In this document: positions 26,311 through 35,971 of the stretch, one piece after another
How positions within the stretch are numbered: the stretch's first letter is position 1
Layout: each line of letters begins with the position of its first letter
Assembly: GCA_024707405.1 (NCBI GenBank)
Contig: JANPZU010000003.1
Coordinates: 124,001-188,000, forward strand
Source of the DNA: Luteimonas sp.
GTDB lineage: Bacteria; Pseudomonadota; Gammaproteobacteria; Xanthomonadales; Xanthomonadaceae
Length of the DNA: 64,000 nt
Direction of reading: 5' to 3'
Notes under the pieces: generated by a model
What the model was told of the DNA's origin: nothing
Database searches by the model: none
What the model saw: only the letters and a program-made list of their open reading frames with translations
Made by a program: the position numbers and the translations under genes

Positions 26311-27087
26311 CTAGAGGTCGTTGTCGTCGCCGGGCAGGCGCGTGAGGATCTCCACACCGGTCTCGGTCACAGCCACGGTGTGCTCCCACTGCGCCGAAAG
26401 CTTGCGATCCTTGGTCACCACGGTCCAGCCATCGGGCAGCAACTTGGTGTGCCGCGTCCCCTCGTTGATCATCGGCTCGATGGTGAAGGTCATGCCCGGC
26501 TTCAGCACCAGCCCCTCGCCCGCGCGGCCGTAGTGCAGCACCTGCGGATCCTCGTGGTAGACCTTGCCGATGCCGTGGCCACAGTACTCGCGCACCACGC
26601 TGAAGCGCTCGCCTTCGGCGAACTGCTGGATCGCGTGGCCGATGTCGCCCAGCGTCGCGCCGGGCTTGACCGTTCGGATGCCGCGGAACATCGCCTCGCG
26701 GGTCACCTCGACCAGCCGCTTCGCCATCACCGACGGCGTGCCGACGTAGTACATGCGACTGGTGTCGCCGTGCCAGCCGTCCTTTATGACGGTGACGTCG
26801 ATGTTGATGATGTCGCCGTCCTTGAGCACCTTGCCGACGCTGGGGATGCCGTGGCAGATGACGTTGTTGGCCGAGATGCAGGTCGCCTTGGGGTAGCCCT
26901 TGTAGCCGACGTTGGCCGGGGTGGCGCCCTGGATGTTGACGATGTGCTCGTGGCAGATGCGGTCGAGATCCTCGGTGGTCACGCCCGGCTTCACATGGGC
27001 GGCGACGACCTGCAGCACCTCGGCGGCCAGACGGCCGGCCACGCGCATCTTCTCGATCTCTTCGGGGGTCTTGGTTGTAATGCCCAT
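26311..27087 (-). CDS. map: Type I methionine aminopeptidase
   Basis: A 258-residue enzyme that removes N-terminal Met from nascent proteins. The five metal ligands are visible: Asp in NIDVTVI and HGDTSR, His in YCGHGIG, Glu in FTIEPMIN and Glu in QWEHTVAV. The start is ATG 27087 (MGITTKTPEEI); an upstream in-frame extension has no family similarity. In most gammaproteobacteria map is directly divergent from rpsB; here a pilus cluster separates them. Confidence 0.96.
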   Translation of the reverse strand: MGITTKTPEEIEKMRVAGRLAAEVLQVVAAHVKPGVTTEDLDRICHEHIVNIQGATPANVGYKGYPKATCISANNVICHGIPSVGKVLKDGDIINIDVTVIKDGWHGDTSRMYYVGTPSVMAKRLVEVTREAMFRGIRTVKPGATLGDIGHAIQQFAEGERFSVVREYCGHGIGKVYHEDPQVLHYGRAGEGLVLKPGMTFTIEPMINEGTRHTKLLPDGWTVVTKDRKLSAQWEHTVAVTETGVEILTRLPGDDNDL

Positions 27088-27403
27088 GTGGTGATTATCG
27101 CCTAAACCGGGGTTTCCTGAATGCAGCCCGCGAACAGGCACCCGGCACGGATCGGCGCACCCACCGCGGATCCAGGGCTTCATCCGCATCGCACCGCATT
27201 GCGGCAGCGGCCGAAATTGAGGTCGTTTATCGACAAGAATCGGCAGTCGGCATCACTCGATTCAGGTACTTGACCGGGGTTTCGTGAACCTCCGCACGGA
27301 ATTCGATGGCCGTGTTGGCAGGATCGGTGATGGCATGGATCGTGCTGCCATCATCTGCAACACCCCGACCGTCCAGTCGCACACCATTCCGGAGCATGCA
27401 GCC
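27088..27403. other. Intergenic region between map and the pilus cluster
   Basis: This 316-base divergent spacer should hold the promoters of map and of the pilus operon. I find no strong consensus promoter, hairpin terminator or RNA gene in it. A 56-codon antisense frame (27227-27397) is open but unsupported. Confidence 0.5.
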
Positions 27404-27907
27404 ATGAACATCCGCAACACCCTCGCCAGCCTTGCCCTGCTGGCCGCCGCCACGCAGGCACCCGCCGCCCTGGCGCAATCGGCCAACGATACCTTCGACG
27501 TCACCATCACCATCACCAGCGCGTGCAGCATCGACGCAGAGACCGCCGGCGACATCGCCTTCGGCTCGCACCCGTCCACCGCCACCAACATCGATTCGAC
27601 TGGCGTGCTCAGCATCACCTGCACGCCACAGACCGGCTATACCGTCGCACTCGGCAACGGCGTCAACAACGACGGCAGTGGCATCACCGGACGGCGGATG
27701 CTCAACCAAGCGGTCGCGGGCACCTACGTGCCGTATCAGCTCTACAACGATGCCGCACGCGAAACCCCGTGGGGCAGCAGCACGGGCACGGTGCCCGGTA
27801 CCGGCACCGGCACGCCGCAAACGCTGACCGTGTACGGAAGGGTTCCGAACGCCAACTTTCCTGCTGGCAGTTACCTTGACACTGTGACCGCGACGGTGAC
27901 GTACTGA
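27404..27907 (+). CDS. Spore coat U domain major pilin (CsuA/B-like)
   Basis: A 167-residue secreted subunit with a signal peptide (about 1-24, ending ALA) and one spore coat U (SCPU) domain. Typical features are the N-terminal beta strand DTFDVTITITSACSI, a Cys pair (SACSI and SITCTPQ), the LGNGVN block, RRMLNQ and the C-terminal strand GSYLDTVTATVTY, which is used in donor-strand complementation. It resembles the main subunit of Csu-type pili that mediate attachment to abiotic surfaces. It is the first gene of a four-gene cluster. Confidence 0.88.
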   Translation: MNIRNTLASLALLAAATQAPAALAQSANDTFDVTITITSACSIDAETAGDIAFGSHPSTATNIDSTGVLSITCTPQTGYTVALGNGVNNDGSGITGRRMLNQAVAGTYVPYQLYNDAARETPWGSSTGTVPGTGTGTPQTLTVYGRVPNANFPAGSYLDTVTATVTY

Positions 27908-27923
27908 CCACGGCCACCGGGCG

Positions 27924-28679
27924 ATGCCCATGCATGCACGCCGCCGCCAGCTTCCAGGGCTGGCTTCGATCGCGGCACTGTGGATGGCCGCTGCGTTCGC
28001 GCACGCCGCCAACCTGCAGGTCGCGCCCACCATGGTGAAGGTGCCCGCCGAGCGCGCTGCCGAAGGGCTGACGCTGAGCAACAGCGGTGACGTCGTGCTG
28101 CACGCGCAGGTTCGCGTGTTCCAGTGGCTGCAGCGCGATGGCGAGGACGTCCTCGTGCCGACGCAAGACATCGCGATCAGTCCGCCGATGCTGGAAGTCC
28201 AGGGCGGCGGCACGCAACTGGTGCGCATCGTGCGCCTTGGCCCGCCGCCACAAGACGGCATCGAAGCCAGCTATCGCCTGCTGGTGGACGAGTTGCCCAT
28301 CGACTTGCCGCCCGAACAGGGCGCAGGCCTGCGCTTCGTGCTGCAGTATTCGATCCCTGTGTTCCTGTCGCCACCCGGCAGCGTGGCCGTGTCGCCACGA
28401 CTGCAGGCACGCCTCCGCGACGAGGGCGACCGGCGCACGCTCGAGCTGGCGAACGAAGGCAACGGACATGCCCAGATCGTCGACCTCGCCTACGTTTCAC
28501 CGGAAGGGGTACGGATAAACATCGCCCACGGGCTGGCCGGCTACGTCTTGCCGGGCAACCGCAGGCAATGGCCGCTGCCGGACGGAATCAGCTCGACGGA
28601 TGGCGGCACATTCACGGCGAGGGTGAACGGTGACGCTGACGAACGCACGCTCGCGATCGACGCCCCGCTGCACCATTGA
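27924..28679 (+). CDS. Pilus periplasmic chaperone (CsuC-like)
   Basis: A 251-residue PapD-like chaperone with a signal peptide (about 1-28). It has the N-terminal VAPTMVKVPAERAAEGLTLSN strand, the TQDIAISPPMLEV segment, the RIVRLGPP segment that carries the subunit-binding basic residue, and a second Ig-like domain starting near residue 150. It would hold pilus subunits in the periplasm and deliver them to the usher. It starts 16 bases after the pilin gene and overlaps the usher gene by 50 bases. Confidence 0.88.
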   Translation: MPMHARRRQLPGLASIAALWMAAAFAHAANLQVAPTMVKVPAERAAEGLTLSNSGDVVLHAQVRVFQWLQRDGEDVLVPTQDIAISPPMLEVQGGGTQLVRIVRLGPPPQDGIEASYRLLVDELPIDLPPEQGAGLRFVLQYSIPVFLSPPGSVAVSPRLQARLRDEGDRRTLELANEGNGHAQIVDLAYVSPEGVRINIAHGLAGYVLPGNRRQWPLPDGISSTDGGTFTARVNGDADERTLAIDAPLHH

Positions 28680-31020
28680 AGCCCTGGCGTCGGGTTTGTT
28701 GATGGCTTGCGCGTTGCAAGCCCGGGCGGCGGCGACCGACACCCCGACAGGACAACTTGCGGAACACGACACGGCAGCAATGCGCGAGGACGTCCTGTAC
28801 CTGGAGATTGTGCTCAACGAAACGCCACAGCCGGGGCTCCTGCGCGTGATCCGTCGCGGCAATGCGTTCCTTGCCGACGCCAGCGACCTGCGTCGCATGG
28901 GCCTGTTGCCGCCTGCCGGCGACGGCAGCGGGGCGGTCGCGATCGACACGATCCCCGGTGCAGCGCTGCGCTACGAGCCCTCGACCCAGCGGCTGCGCAT
29001 CGACGTACCGTTGGCGGCATTGTCGCTGCCGACCACCCGACTTGGTGCGATGGATACCCGGCAACCCGTGCCCGCGACTACCTCGCCAGGCGCCGTGCTC
29101 AACTACGACGTGTACGCCAGCAGCGGCAACGGCAGCCAGCTCAGTCTCGGCACGGATCTGCGCGTGTTCGGCATCGGCAACGCCGTACTCGAGAACACCG
29201 CCATCACCAGCGCCCATCGCGGCGGAACCGGCAGCGATTGGCAGGGACGCAGCGTCCGCCTCGATACCAGCCTCGCATGGTCGTTCCCGGAGGCGGCGAC
29301 GAGTCTGGTCGTGGGCGACACCGTCACCGGCTTCCTCGGCTGGTCACGCGCCTTGCGCATCGGCGGCCTCCAGTTCGGTCGCAACTTTGCACTGCAGCCG
29401 TACCGGATCACCTCGCCCCTGCCCACGTTCGCCGGCGAAGCCGTGGTGCCGTCCACCGTGGAGCTGTATGTCGATGGCGTGCGCCAGTCCGGCGATCGCG
29501 TGCCTGCCGGACCTTTCCAATTGACCTCCGTGCCGGGCATCACCGGCGCCGGCATGGCGCAATTGGTGGTGACCGATTCCTTCGGCCGCACGCGCACGCT
29601 CGACTTCCCGTTCTATTCCACGCAACAGTTGCTGGCCCGAGGACTGTCGGACTGGTCGGCCAGCATTGGCTTGGTGCGCGAGGACTATGGACTGCGTTCG
29701 TTCTCGTATGGCGACGACCTGGTCGCCAGCGCACAGTTCCGCCGCGGCGTGAGCGATCGCTTCACCGCCGAAGTGCATGCCGAAGCTGGCGATGGCATCA
29801 CGCTCGCCGGCGTGGGCGGTACGTGGCTATCGGGCCGCGTCGGCGTGTTCGGCGCGTCACACGCTCGCAGCAGCGAAGGCGGCTCACAAAGCGGCGCGTC
29901 CTGGCATTGGACCGATGGACGCTTCACGTTCTCGCTCGACAGCCTGCGCACGCGAGGGGATTACCGCGATGTCGCTTCGCTTTACGGCCCGCTGCCGCCG
30001 CGGATCAGCGAGCGGGCATTGCTGGGCTATTCCCACGCGCGCCTAGGCAGCCTCAGCGCCAGCCGTGTCCGCCTCGCCTATCGCGCACCGGAATCCTCCA
30101 GTGCACGCCTGCTCGGATTGTTCTGGACACGCGGCTTCCGCGACTGGTCGATGCACCTGTCGTGGAATCGCGATCTCGACCGCGACGAGCACGACAGTGT
30201 GTACCTGGGCGTCATGGTGCCGCTGGGTCGCCAGCGGCAACTCTCGACATCATGGCAACGCAGCGGCGGGAGCGACGACGTCCTGGTCGACGCGATGCAA
30301 CCCGTACCCGCCGACGGCGGCTTCGGCTGGCGCCTGCAGGCACGCGCGGGCGACAACCGTGGCGGCGTTGCCGAGGCCGGCTGGCTGGGCGATCGCGGGC
30401 GGCTGGCCATCGGCATCTCGGAGTTCGCCGGCGACACCCGCGGCTACGGCCAGTTCAACGGCAGCCTGGTCGCAATGGCGGGCCGCGCGTTCCTCGCACG
30501 CGACATCCATGACGCCTTCGCCGTGGTGTCCACCGATGGCGTGGCAGGCGTGCCGATCAAGCGAGAGAACCGCATCATCGGCTACAGCGGCAACGATGGC
30601 TTGTTGCTGGTCAGCGGCCTCAACGCCTGGCAATACAACAAGCTTTCGATCGACCCGATGGATCTGCCGGCCGACCTACGCGTGACCGAGGTGGATCTCA
30701 ATGCGACCCCCAGCGATCGCGCCGGCACCGTCGTGCGATTTTCGATCCAGCCGGTACGCGCCGCCATCGTCGTGCTGCACGACGCCTCCGGTCGACCACT
30801 GCCCCTGGGCAGCCGCGTGCATGTCGACGGAAGCGTGGATGCGCAGGCGTTCGTCGGACACGGCGGAGAGGCTTACGTCGAATCGCTGGGCGCACGCAAC
30901 CGCCTGCGGGTGGACGGCGAAGACGGCACTTGCATCGTCCATTTCGACTATCCGGCCACAGCCACGGGCACCATTCCCCGGATCGGGCCCGTGCCATGCA
31001 GGAAGGAGGAAGCGCCATGA
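28630..31020 (+). CDS. Outer-membrane usher (CsuD/FimD-like)
   Basis: A 796-residue usher that assembles and exports the pilus. After a signal peptide (about 1-34) come an N-terminal domain (YLEIVLNETPQPGLLRVI), the barrel, the plug region (PSTVELYVDGVRQSGDRVPA, GPFQLTSVPGITGAG) and C-terminal domains ending CIVHFDYPATATG...GPVPC with a terminal Cys pair. The start lies inside the chaperone gene (50-base overlap), so it is probably translationally coupled. The downstream gene overlaps by ATGA. Confidence 0.9.
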   Translation: MTLTNARSRSTPRCTIEALASGLLMACALQARAAATDTPTGQLAEHDTAAMREDVLYLEIVLNETPQPGLLRVIRRGNAFLADASDLRRMGLLPPAGDGSGAVAIDTIPGAALRYEPSTQRLRIDVPLAALSLPTTRLGAMDTRQPVPATTSPGAVLNYDVYASSGNGSQLSLGTDLRVFGIGNAVLENTAITSAHRGGTGSDWQGRSVRLDTSLAWSFPEAATSLVVGDTVTGFLGWSRALRIGGLQFGRNFALQPYRITSPLPTFAGEAVVPSTVELYVDGVRQSGDRVPAGPFQLTSVPGITGAGMAQLVVTDSFGRTRTLDFPFYSTQQLLARGLSDWSASIGLVREDYGLRSFSYGDDLVASAQFRRGVSDRFTAEVHAEAGDGITLAGVGGTWLSGRVGVFGASHARSSEGGSQSGASWHWTDGRFTFSLDSLRTRGDYRDVASLYGPLPPRISERALLGYSHARLGSLSASRVRLAYRAPESSSARLLGLFWTRGFRDWSMHLSWNRDLDRDEHDSVYLGVMVPLGRQRQLSTSWQRSGGSDDVLVDAMQPVPADGGFGWRLQARAGDNRGGVAEAGWLGDRGRLAIGISEFAGDTRGYGQFNGSLVAMAGRAFLARDIHDAFAVVSTDGVAGVPIKRENRIIGYSGNDGLLLVSGLNAWQYNKLSIDPMDLPADLRVTEVDLNATPSDRAGTVVRFSIQPVRAAIVVLHDASGRPLPLGSRVHVDGSVDAQAFVGHGGEAYVESLGARNRLRVDGEDGTCIVHFDYPATATGTIPRIGPVPCRKEEAP

Positions 31021-32039
31021 CCGCGATCCGCCAACCCACAATCGTCTGGCTGCTCGTCATCGGCGGATGTCTGCTTGCGCCTCAGGCTCAGGCGGCAACC
31101 ACATGCACCTCAACCAGCACCGACCTGAATTTCGGGCCAGTCAACGGCACTACGGCGATCAACGGCCAGGCCACCATCACGATCCGCTGCAACACCACCG
31201 GGCTCACCGCCATCTCCAGCGTACGGGTACGCATGTGCCTGCACCTGGGCGACGGCAGCAATGGCATCGGCTTCTTCAATCCACGCCGGATGACCAACGC
31301 ACAAGGCGATCCGATGAACTTCCAGTTGTACCGCAACAGCGCCCATACCCAGATATGGGGCAGCACATCCATCCCGGCCATTCCAACACCCTTGCTGCTC
31401 GACTTCGAATACAGCACCGGCATCTTCACCGGCAGCGGTGAAACTTCGGCCGTCATCCATGGGCAAGTCCCGGTGCAATCGGGTTTGTCGGCGGGAAACT
31501 TCACCAATCCATTCATCGACAACCACACGCGACTGGACTATCGCGCCGCCGAAGGCCTGATCCTTTTTCCTCCCGCATACCCCGCTTCATGCACGAGTGG
31601 CGGTATCAGCGGCGGCACGATCCGTTTCCCTTTCACCGTCCGCGCCAACGTACCCAACCGCTGCACGATCGCCGCCGCCAGCGACCTCGACTTCGGCAAC
31701 ACTCCCGGCTTCATCACCACCGACCACGACCGAACCTCGACGATCTCGTTGTCATGCACCAACCGCACCGCATGGAACGTGGCGCTCGACAACGGCCAGA
31801 ACGCGATCGGCAACGTCCGCCGCATGCGCCTGGGCGCAACCTCCCAATACGTGGCCTACGAGCTGTACCGCAATCCCGGCCGCACCCAGCGCTGGGGGGC
31901 AACCATCGGCAGCGATACCTTGACCGGCACTGGCAACGGCTCCACGCAGAACCAGACGGTCTTCGGCCGGGTGGCCGCCCCGCAGACCGTCCCGGCCGGC
32001 GAATACCGGGACGTGGTCACCGTCACCGTCACCTATTGA
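31017..32039 (+). CDS. Two-domain spore coat U protein, probable pilus tip adhesin (CsuE-like)
   Basis: A 340-residue exported protein with signal peptide (about 1-26) and two SCPU domains, about residues 27-190 and 195-340. Domain 1 starts TTCTSTSTDLNFGPVNG and domain 2 starts RCTIAAASDLDFGNTPGF, with paired cysteines in each. The C-terminus EYRDVVTVTVTY matches the donor-strand segment of the pilin gene at 27404. In the Csu system the tip subunit CsuE also has two domains, so this is the likely tip. It is the last gene of the cluster. Confidence 0.82.
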   Translation: MTAIRQPTIVWLLVIGGCLLAPQAQAATTCTSTSTDLNFGPVNGTTAINGQATITIRCNTTGLTAISSVRVRMCLHLGDGSNGIGFFNPRRMTNAQGDPMNFQLYRNSAHTQIWGSTSIPAIPTPLLLDFEYSTGIFTGSGETSAVIHGQVPVQSGLSAGNFTNPFIDNHTRLDYRAAEGLILFPPAYPASCTSGGISGGTIRFPFTVRANVPNRCTIAAASDLDFGNTPGFITTDHDRTSTISLSCTNRTAWNVALDNGQNAIGNVRRMRLGATSQYVAYELYRNPGRTQRWGATIGSDTLTGTGNGSTQNQTVFGRVAAPQTVPAGEYRDVVTVTVTY

Positions 32040-32048
32040 CCCTTCGGC

Positions 32049-32077
32049 TTGCCCCGCATCCGGGACGACACTACAAT
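32049..32077 (+). promoter_or_regulatory. rpsB promoter
   Basis: TTGCCC (32049-32054) and TACAAT (32072-32077) are exactly 17 bases apart, giving a predicted transcript start near 32084 and a leader of about 250 bases. It starts 10 bases after the end of the pilus cluster, with no terminator between. Confidence 0.75.
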
Positions 32078-32083
32078 GGCCAG

Positions 32084-32336
32084 TTCCCTGGATCGGCACC
32101 TGCCGGGCCAGGCGCCCACGCCGGGCGAAGCATGCCCTCCCCATCGGAGGCAGCAGGCGAATACACACCCGCTGCAACCACCCGTTCCGGGGTGTCCCGA
32201 AGTCCGCCAGGACGAGGGATCTGGACACGGAGGCAGCGGGGAGGCCCAACCCCGGAACCACGCGCCCTGCCCTCGTGCAGGCGCACCGCCCATCCCTTGT
32301 CCGTGGCGGCCGGTTCCACTGTCAGGAGTACAAGCA
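32084..32336 (+). ncRNA. Structured rpsB 5' leader RNA
   Basis: The long leader holds nested complementary arms: TTCCGGGG (32185-32192) with CCCCGGAA (32250-32257), inside it GTGTCC (32192-32197) with GGACAC (32223-32228), and a small hairpin GTCC-GCCA-GGAC (32202-32213). The decamer CGGAGGCAGC occurs twice (32145-32154 and 32228-32237). Proteobacterial rpsB leaders are known to mediate feedback by protein S2; that this one does so is inference. Confidence 0.55.
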
Positions 32337-33170
32337 ATGCCCCAGATCACCATGCGCCAGATGCTGGAAGCCGGCGTGCATTTCGGCCACCAGACGCGCT
32401 ACTGGAACCCCAAGATGGCCCCGTACATCTTCGGTGCCCGCGGCAAGATCCACATCATCAACCTCGAGAAGACCGTCCCGCTGTTCTCGGACGCGATGAA
32501 CTTCATCTCCGGCATCGGCCAGAAGCGCGGCATGATCCTGTTCGTCGGCACCAAGCGCAGCGCGCGCGAGGCGATCAAGGAAGAAGCCGAACGTTGCGGC
32601 ATGCCCTTCATGACCCAGCGCTGGCTGGGCGGCACGCTGACCAACTTCGCCACGGTGAAGAAGTCGGTCTCGCGCCTGAAGGAGCTGGAAGCGGCCGAGA
32701 CCGACGGCACCTTCGAGAAGCTGGTCAAGCACGAAGTGCTGGGCCTGCGCCGCGAGCGCGAGAAGCTGCAAGCCTCGCTGGGCGGCATCAAGGACATGAA
32801 CCGACTGCCCGACGCGCTGTTCGTGATCGACATCGGCCATGAAGACATCGCCATCAAGGAAGCCAAGAAGCTCGGCATCCCGGTGATCGCGGTCGTCGAC
32901 ACCAACTACGACCCGGCCTTGGTCGACTACGCCATCCCCGGCAACGACGACGCCATCCGCGCCGTGCAGTTGTACGCCCGCGCCGCCGCCGACGCCGTGC
33001 TGGAAGGCAAGGCCGCCGCGCCCAGCGCCTCCAGCGTGCGCGAGGAAGAGTTCGCCGAAGGTGGCGACAAGCCTGCCCGCCGCGCCCCGGCCAAGAAGGC
33101 ACCGGCGAAGCAGGCCGACGCCGAAGTCGAAGCCAAGGCCGACGACTCGGCCGAAGCCGCCGCCGAGTAA
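32337..33170 (+). CDS. rpsB: 30S ribosomal protein S2
   Basis: A 277-residue S2 beginning [20 protein letters not shown], with [23 protein letters not shown] and [12 protein letters not shown] blocks as in all S2 proteins. It has a long Ala/Lys/Glu-rich C-terminal tail (about residues 235-277) beyond the E. coli protein. S2 binds late to the 30S head region and is needed for S1 binding. It is followed by tsf after 126 bases. I chose ATG 32337; the upstream open frame lies in the structured leader. Confidence 0.97.
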   Translation: MPQITMRQMLEAGVHFGHQTRYWNPKMAPYIFGARGKIHIINLEKTVPLFSDAMNFISGIGQKRGMILFVGTKRSAREAIKEEAERCGMPFMTQRWLGGTLTNFATVKKSVSRLKELEAAETDGTFEKLVKHEVLGLRREREKLQASLGGIKDMNRLPDALFVIDIGHEDIAIKEAKKLGIPVIAVVDTNYDPALVDYAIPGNDDAIRAVQLYARAAADAVLEGKAAAPSASSVREEEFAEGGDKPARRAPAKKAPAKQADAEVEAKADDSAEAAAE

Positions 33171-33296
33171 CCGGCACGCAACGCAGCCGCGGCATCCTGC
33201 CGCGGTTGCGATCCCGGCTGGCGTCCCCACTTCAGTCGTATCGAATCCCGCGGCGGGCATCGCCCGCACGCCACTTTTCAAGAATCCGAGGTACCC

Positions 33297-34166
33297 ATGG
33301 AAATCACCGCATCCCTGGTCAAGGAACTGCGCGAGCGCACCGGCGCCGGCATGATGGAATGCAAGAAGGCGCTCACCGAGCACAACGGCGACATCGATGC
33401 CGCCGCCGAAGCCCTGCGCAAGTCCGGCCTGGCCAAGGCCGACAAGAAGGCCAGCCGCGTCGCGGCCGAGGGCCGCATCGCCGCGGCACAGGCAGACGGC
33501 AAGGCCGTGCTGGTCGAGATCAATTCCGAGACCGATTTCGTTGCCAAGGACGACAACTTCGTCGGCTTCACCGAGACCGTCGCGCAGGCCGCGCTGTCCG
33601 CTGCCGATGTCGAGGCGCTGAAGGCCGTCAAGCTGGCTTCCGGCGAGACCGTCGAAGAGACCCGCGCCGCCGTCATCGCCAAGGTCGGCGAGAACGTGCA
33701 GGTGCGTCGCCTTGCCCGCATCGACAGCGCCAACAACGTGTCGGCCTATGTGCACGGCGGCAAGATCGGCGTGCTGGTCGAGGTCAAGGGCGGCGATGCC
33801 GACCTGGCCCGCGGCCTGGCGATGCACGTCGCCGCGATGAACCCGCCGCACAACAAGCAGTCCGACGTGCCGGCCGACTTCATTGCCAAGGAAAAGGAAA
33901 TCGAACTGGCGAAGATGTCCGACAAGGATCGCAGCAAGCCGGCCGAGATCCTCGAGAAGATCATCGGCGGCAAGATCGCCAAGATCGTCAACGAGGTCAG
34001 CCTCTACGGCCAGCCCTACGTGCTCGACACCGACAAGACCGTCGAAGCGGTACTCAAGGGCGCCGGCGCCGAAGTCGTCGGCTTCCAGCGCCTGGCCGTC
34101 GGCGAAGGCATCGAGAAGGTGGTCGAGGACTACGCCGCGGAAGTGGCGAAGGCCATGCAGGTCTGA
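33297..34166 (+). CDS. tsf: Elongation factor Ts
   Basis: A 289-residue nucleotide exchange factor for EF-Tu. Signatures are [16 protein letters not shown], the EF-Tu-contacting [11 protein letters not shown] and HVAAMNPPH. The length is close to the E. coli protein (283). It follows rpsB in the usual order and is closed by a strong terminator at 34204. The window then departs from the usual order because a peptidase gene precedes pyrH. Confidence 0.97.
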   Translation: MEITASLVKELRERTGAGMMECKKALTEHNGDIDAAAEALRKSGLAKADKKASRVAAEGRIAAAQADGKAVLVEINSETDFVAKDDNFVGFTETVAQAALSAADVEALKAVKLASGETVEETRAAVIAKVGENVQVRRLARIDSANNVSAYVHGGKIGVLVEVKGGDADLARGLAMHVAAMNPPHNKQSDVPADFIAKEKEIELAKMSDKDRSKPAEILEKIIGGKIAKIVNEVSLYGQPYVLDTDKTVEAVLKGAGAEVVGFQRLAVGEGIEKVVEDYAAEVAKAMQV

Positions 34167-34203
34167 TGGCCCCGGCCTGACAAACCACTTCAAGAGTGGA
34201 ACG

Positions 34204-34231
34204 AAAAGCCGCGGTTATCCGCGGCTTTTTT
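34204..34231 (+). terminator. Rho-independent terminator of rpsB-tsf
   Basis: AAGCCGCGG (34206-34214) pairs with CCGCGGCTT (34219-34227) around a TTAT loop, with T residues continuing to 34231. Confidence 0.93.
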
Positions 34232-34630
34232 GTGCCTCGCGGATTCTCCCTTTACGCCAACAAGACCACCCAGCCAACAAACGCCACGCTGCGCGATCCA
34301 CTCTCATGCAAGCGGAATGTTGACACGCATCACAATCGGGTGTAGATCGTGCCGAATCGGGATTGCATGCATCCATCGGCACGGGGAGCCGGCATGCGCC
34401 CTCCGATCCAAACGGGGAAGCGGGTTAATCCGAAGCCGTGGCGCGCCTGACGATCGAATCGTTTTGGTGAGTTTGTGGCTGCCAAGCAATTCCGCCAACC
34501 ATGCAATTCCATAGCAAATGCATGCAGCTTGGGCGAGCAGGTCGTCCGCTTTCAGCAGATCAGTCCGTTTCCGAATTCATCAAGAGACAACAGGCTCGAC
34601 GACACCCCTCGATCTTCGAAAGGAATCCAC
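34232..34630. other. Intergenic region upstream of the M64 peptidase
   Basis: A 399-base stretch, visibly less GC-rich than the flanks, with no supportable gene. A TTGACA at 34320-34325 with TAGATC 17 bases downstream (34343-34348) is a possible promoter, with a leader of about 280 bases before the peptidase start. Confidence 0.45.
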
Positions 34631-35971
34631 ATGAAATTGCGCATCGGCTTTCTGGGATTTTTGATGGTGCTGTGTACTCTTGCCGGCACCGGTTGGGCTC
34701 AACAGCCACAGGGGCATTACCTCGTCCTGAAGGTCGATCGCCTCGGCAACGTGCAGCCCGTCTTCCACCGTGCGGTGGACGTCGAAGCCCGGCCGATGCC
34801 CGAGAAGAGCCTCCGCGAGAAAGCCGCCCGCAGCTCCAGCCAGTTGCTCGCCGAGACTGCGGCCTGGGCGGAGATCGCGGAAATACCGCCCCACCTGCGC
34901 GGTGAATTCGCGGCAGACGGGCAAGGGGGACAGATCATCCCCCACCGGGTGCCACTCAACGAGCACTATTTCGCGCTCCGCATCCCTGCGTCCGCCGGCA
35001 ACCGGGTGTCCGTGAGCTACCTTGGGCGCAAGACCACGCTCGATCTCGGCGAAATCTCGGCGAAATCATCCAGCCTCCCTTTTGCGGGCAGCAGCGGTGC
35101 GCGGAGTAAACGTGCCGCTGCCAACTCCGCGAACAGACTGGACATCTTGGTCATCGGTGACGGTTACACCGCCGCGGAACAGGCACAGTTCCAGACGCAT
35201 TTCACGAACCTGCGCAATACCTTCCTGGCACACACGCCTTATGCGGAGTACGCAAGCTTCGTCAACTGGGAATCCTTGTTCGTGGCGTCGAACCAATCCG
35301 GTGCCGACCATCCTCCGTACCAGGCAGGCTGCACGACGACGAGTTGTTGCGCCGATACCGCCGCGCAGGACGATCCTCGCGCGGGGCTGATCGTGGACAC
35401 CGCCTTCGACGGGACGTTCTGCACGGCGCAGATCCATCGCCTGGTGACCGTCAGCTACGGCAAGGTGCTGGCGGCTGCAAGCGCAGCACCGCATTGGGAC
35501 CAGATCATCGTCATCGTCAACGACCCGGTGTACGGCGGCGCCGGCGGCTCCTTTTCGGTGGCCACCGCAAACGAATGGTCCAGCCACATCGCCGTGCACG
35601 AGTTCGGCCATACGTTCACGCGACTCGCGGACGAATACACCACACCCTATCCCGGCTTCCCGAATTGCTCGGACACGGGCGGCGGCTATCCCTGCGAAGT
35701 GAACGTCACGAACCAGACCGACCGTTCGCTGATCAAGTGGAACTACTGGATCGGCGCCAGCACACCGATCCCGACGTCACCGGGGACGACCGGCATCGGC
35801 CTGTTCGAAGGCGCGCGCTACCAGGAAACGGGCATGTACCGCCCTGAACACACCTGCGCGATGCGGAACCTGGCGGTGCCGTTCTGCAACGTCTGCTCGC
35901 AGGCCTACGTGATGATGCTCTACGCGGGAGGAAGCGGATTCGCGGGGGGCCGAACAACGGCATCAAGTTGA
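34631..35971 (+). CDS. M64-family secreted metallopeptidase (5' part of a frame-split gene)
   Basis: A 446-residue frame with a signal peptide (about 1-23, ending WAQ), a propeptide-like M64 N-terminal domain (about 24-150) and the catalytic domain. The zinc motif is HEFGH (residues 323-327) followed by LADEY, as in IgA-type M64 peptidases. Cys residues are paired late (CAMRNLAVPFCNVC). The frame ends shortly after the catalytic domain. One extra G in the G6 tract at 35944-35949 would join it in frame to the following repeats ([14 protein letters not shown]), so it is probably the first part of an ~843-residue protein. Confidence 0.8.
   Translation: MKLRIGFLGFLMVLCTLAGTGWAQQPQGHYLVLKVDRLGNVQPVFHRAVDVEARPMPEKSLREKAARSSSQLLAETAAWAEIAEIPPHLRGEFAADGQGGQIIPHRVPLNEHYFALRIPASAGNRVSVSYLGRKTTLDLGEISAKSSSLPFAGSSGARSKRAAANSANRLDILVIGDGYTAAEQAQFQTHFTNLRNTFLAHTPYAEYASFVNWESLFVASNQSGADHPPYQAGCTTTSCCADTAAQDDPRAGLIVDTAFDGTFCTAQIHRLVTVSYGKVLAAASAAPHWDQIIVIVNDPVYGGAGGSFSVATANEWSSHIAVHEFGHTFTRLADEYTTPYPGFPNCSDTGGGYPCEVNVTNQTDRSLIKWNYWIGASTPIPTSPGTTGIGLFEGARYQETGMYRPEHTCAMRNLAVPFCNVCSQAYVMMLYAGGSGFAGGRTTASS

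Noticed and set aside
24664-27105. 813-codon open frame on the plus strand
   Set aside because: It is antisense to glnD and map, with the His/Arg/Gln-rich composition of shadow frames here.
27227-27397. 56-codon minus-strand frame with a fairly protein-like end (ITDPANTAIEFRAEVHETPV)
   Set aside because: It has no clear ribosome site or known family and lies antisense to the leader region of the pilus operon. Too weak to call.
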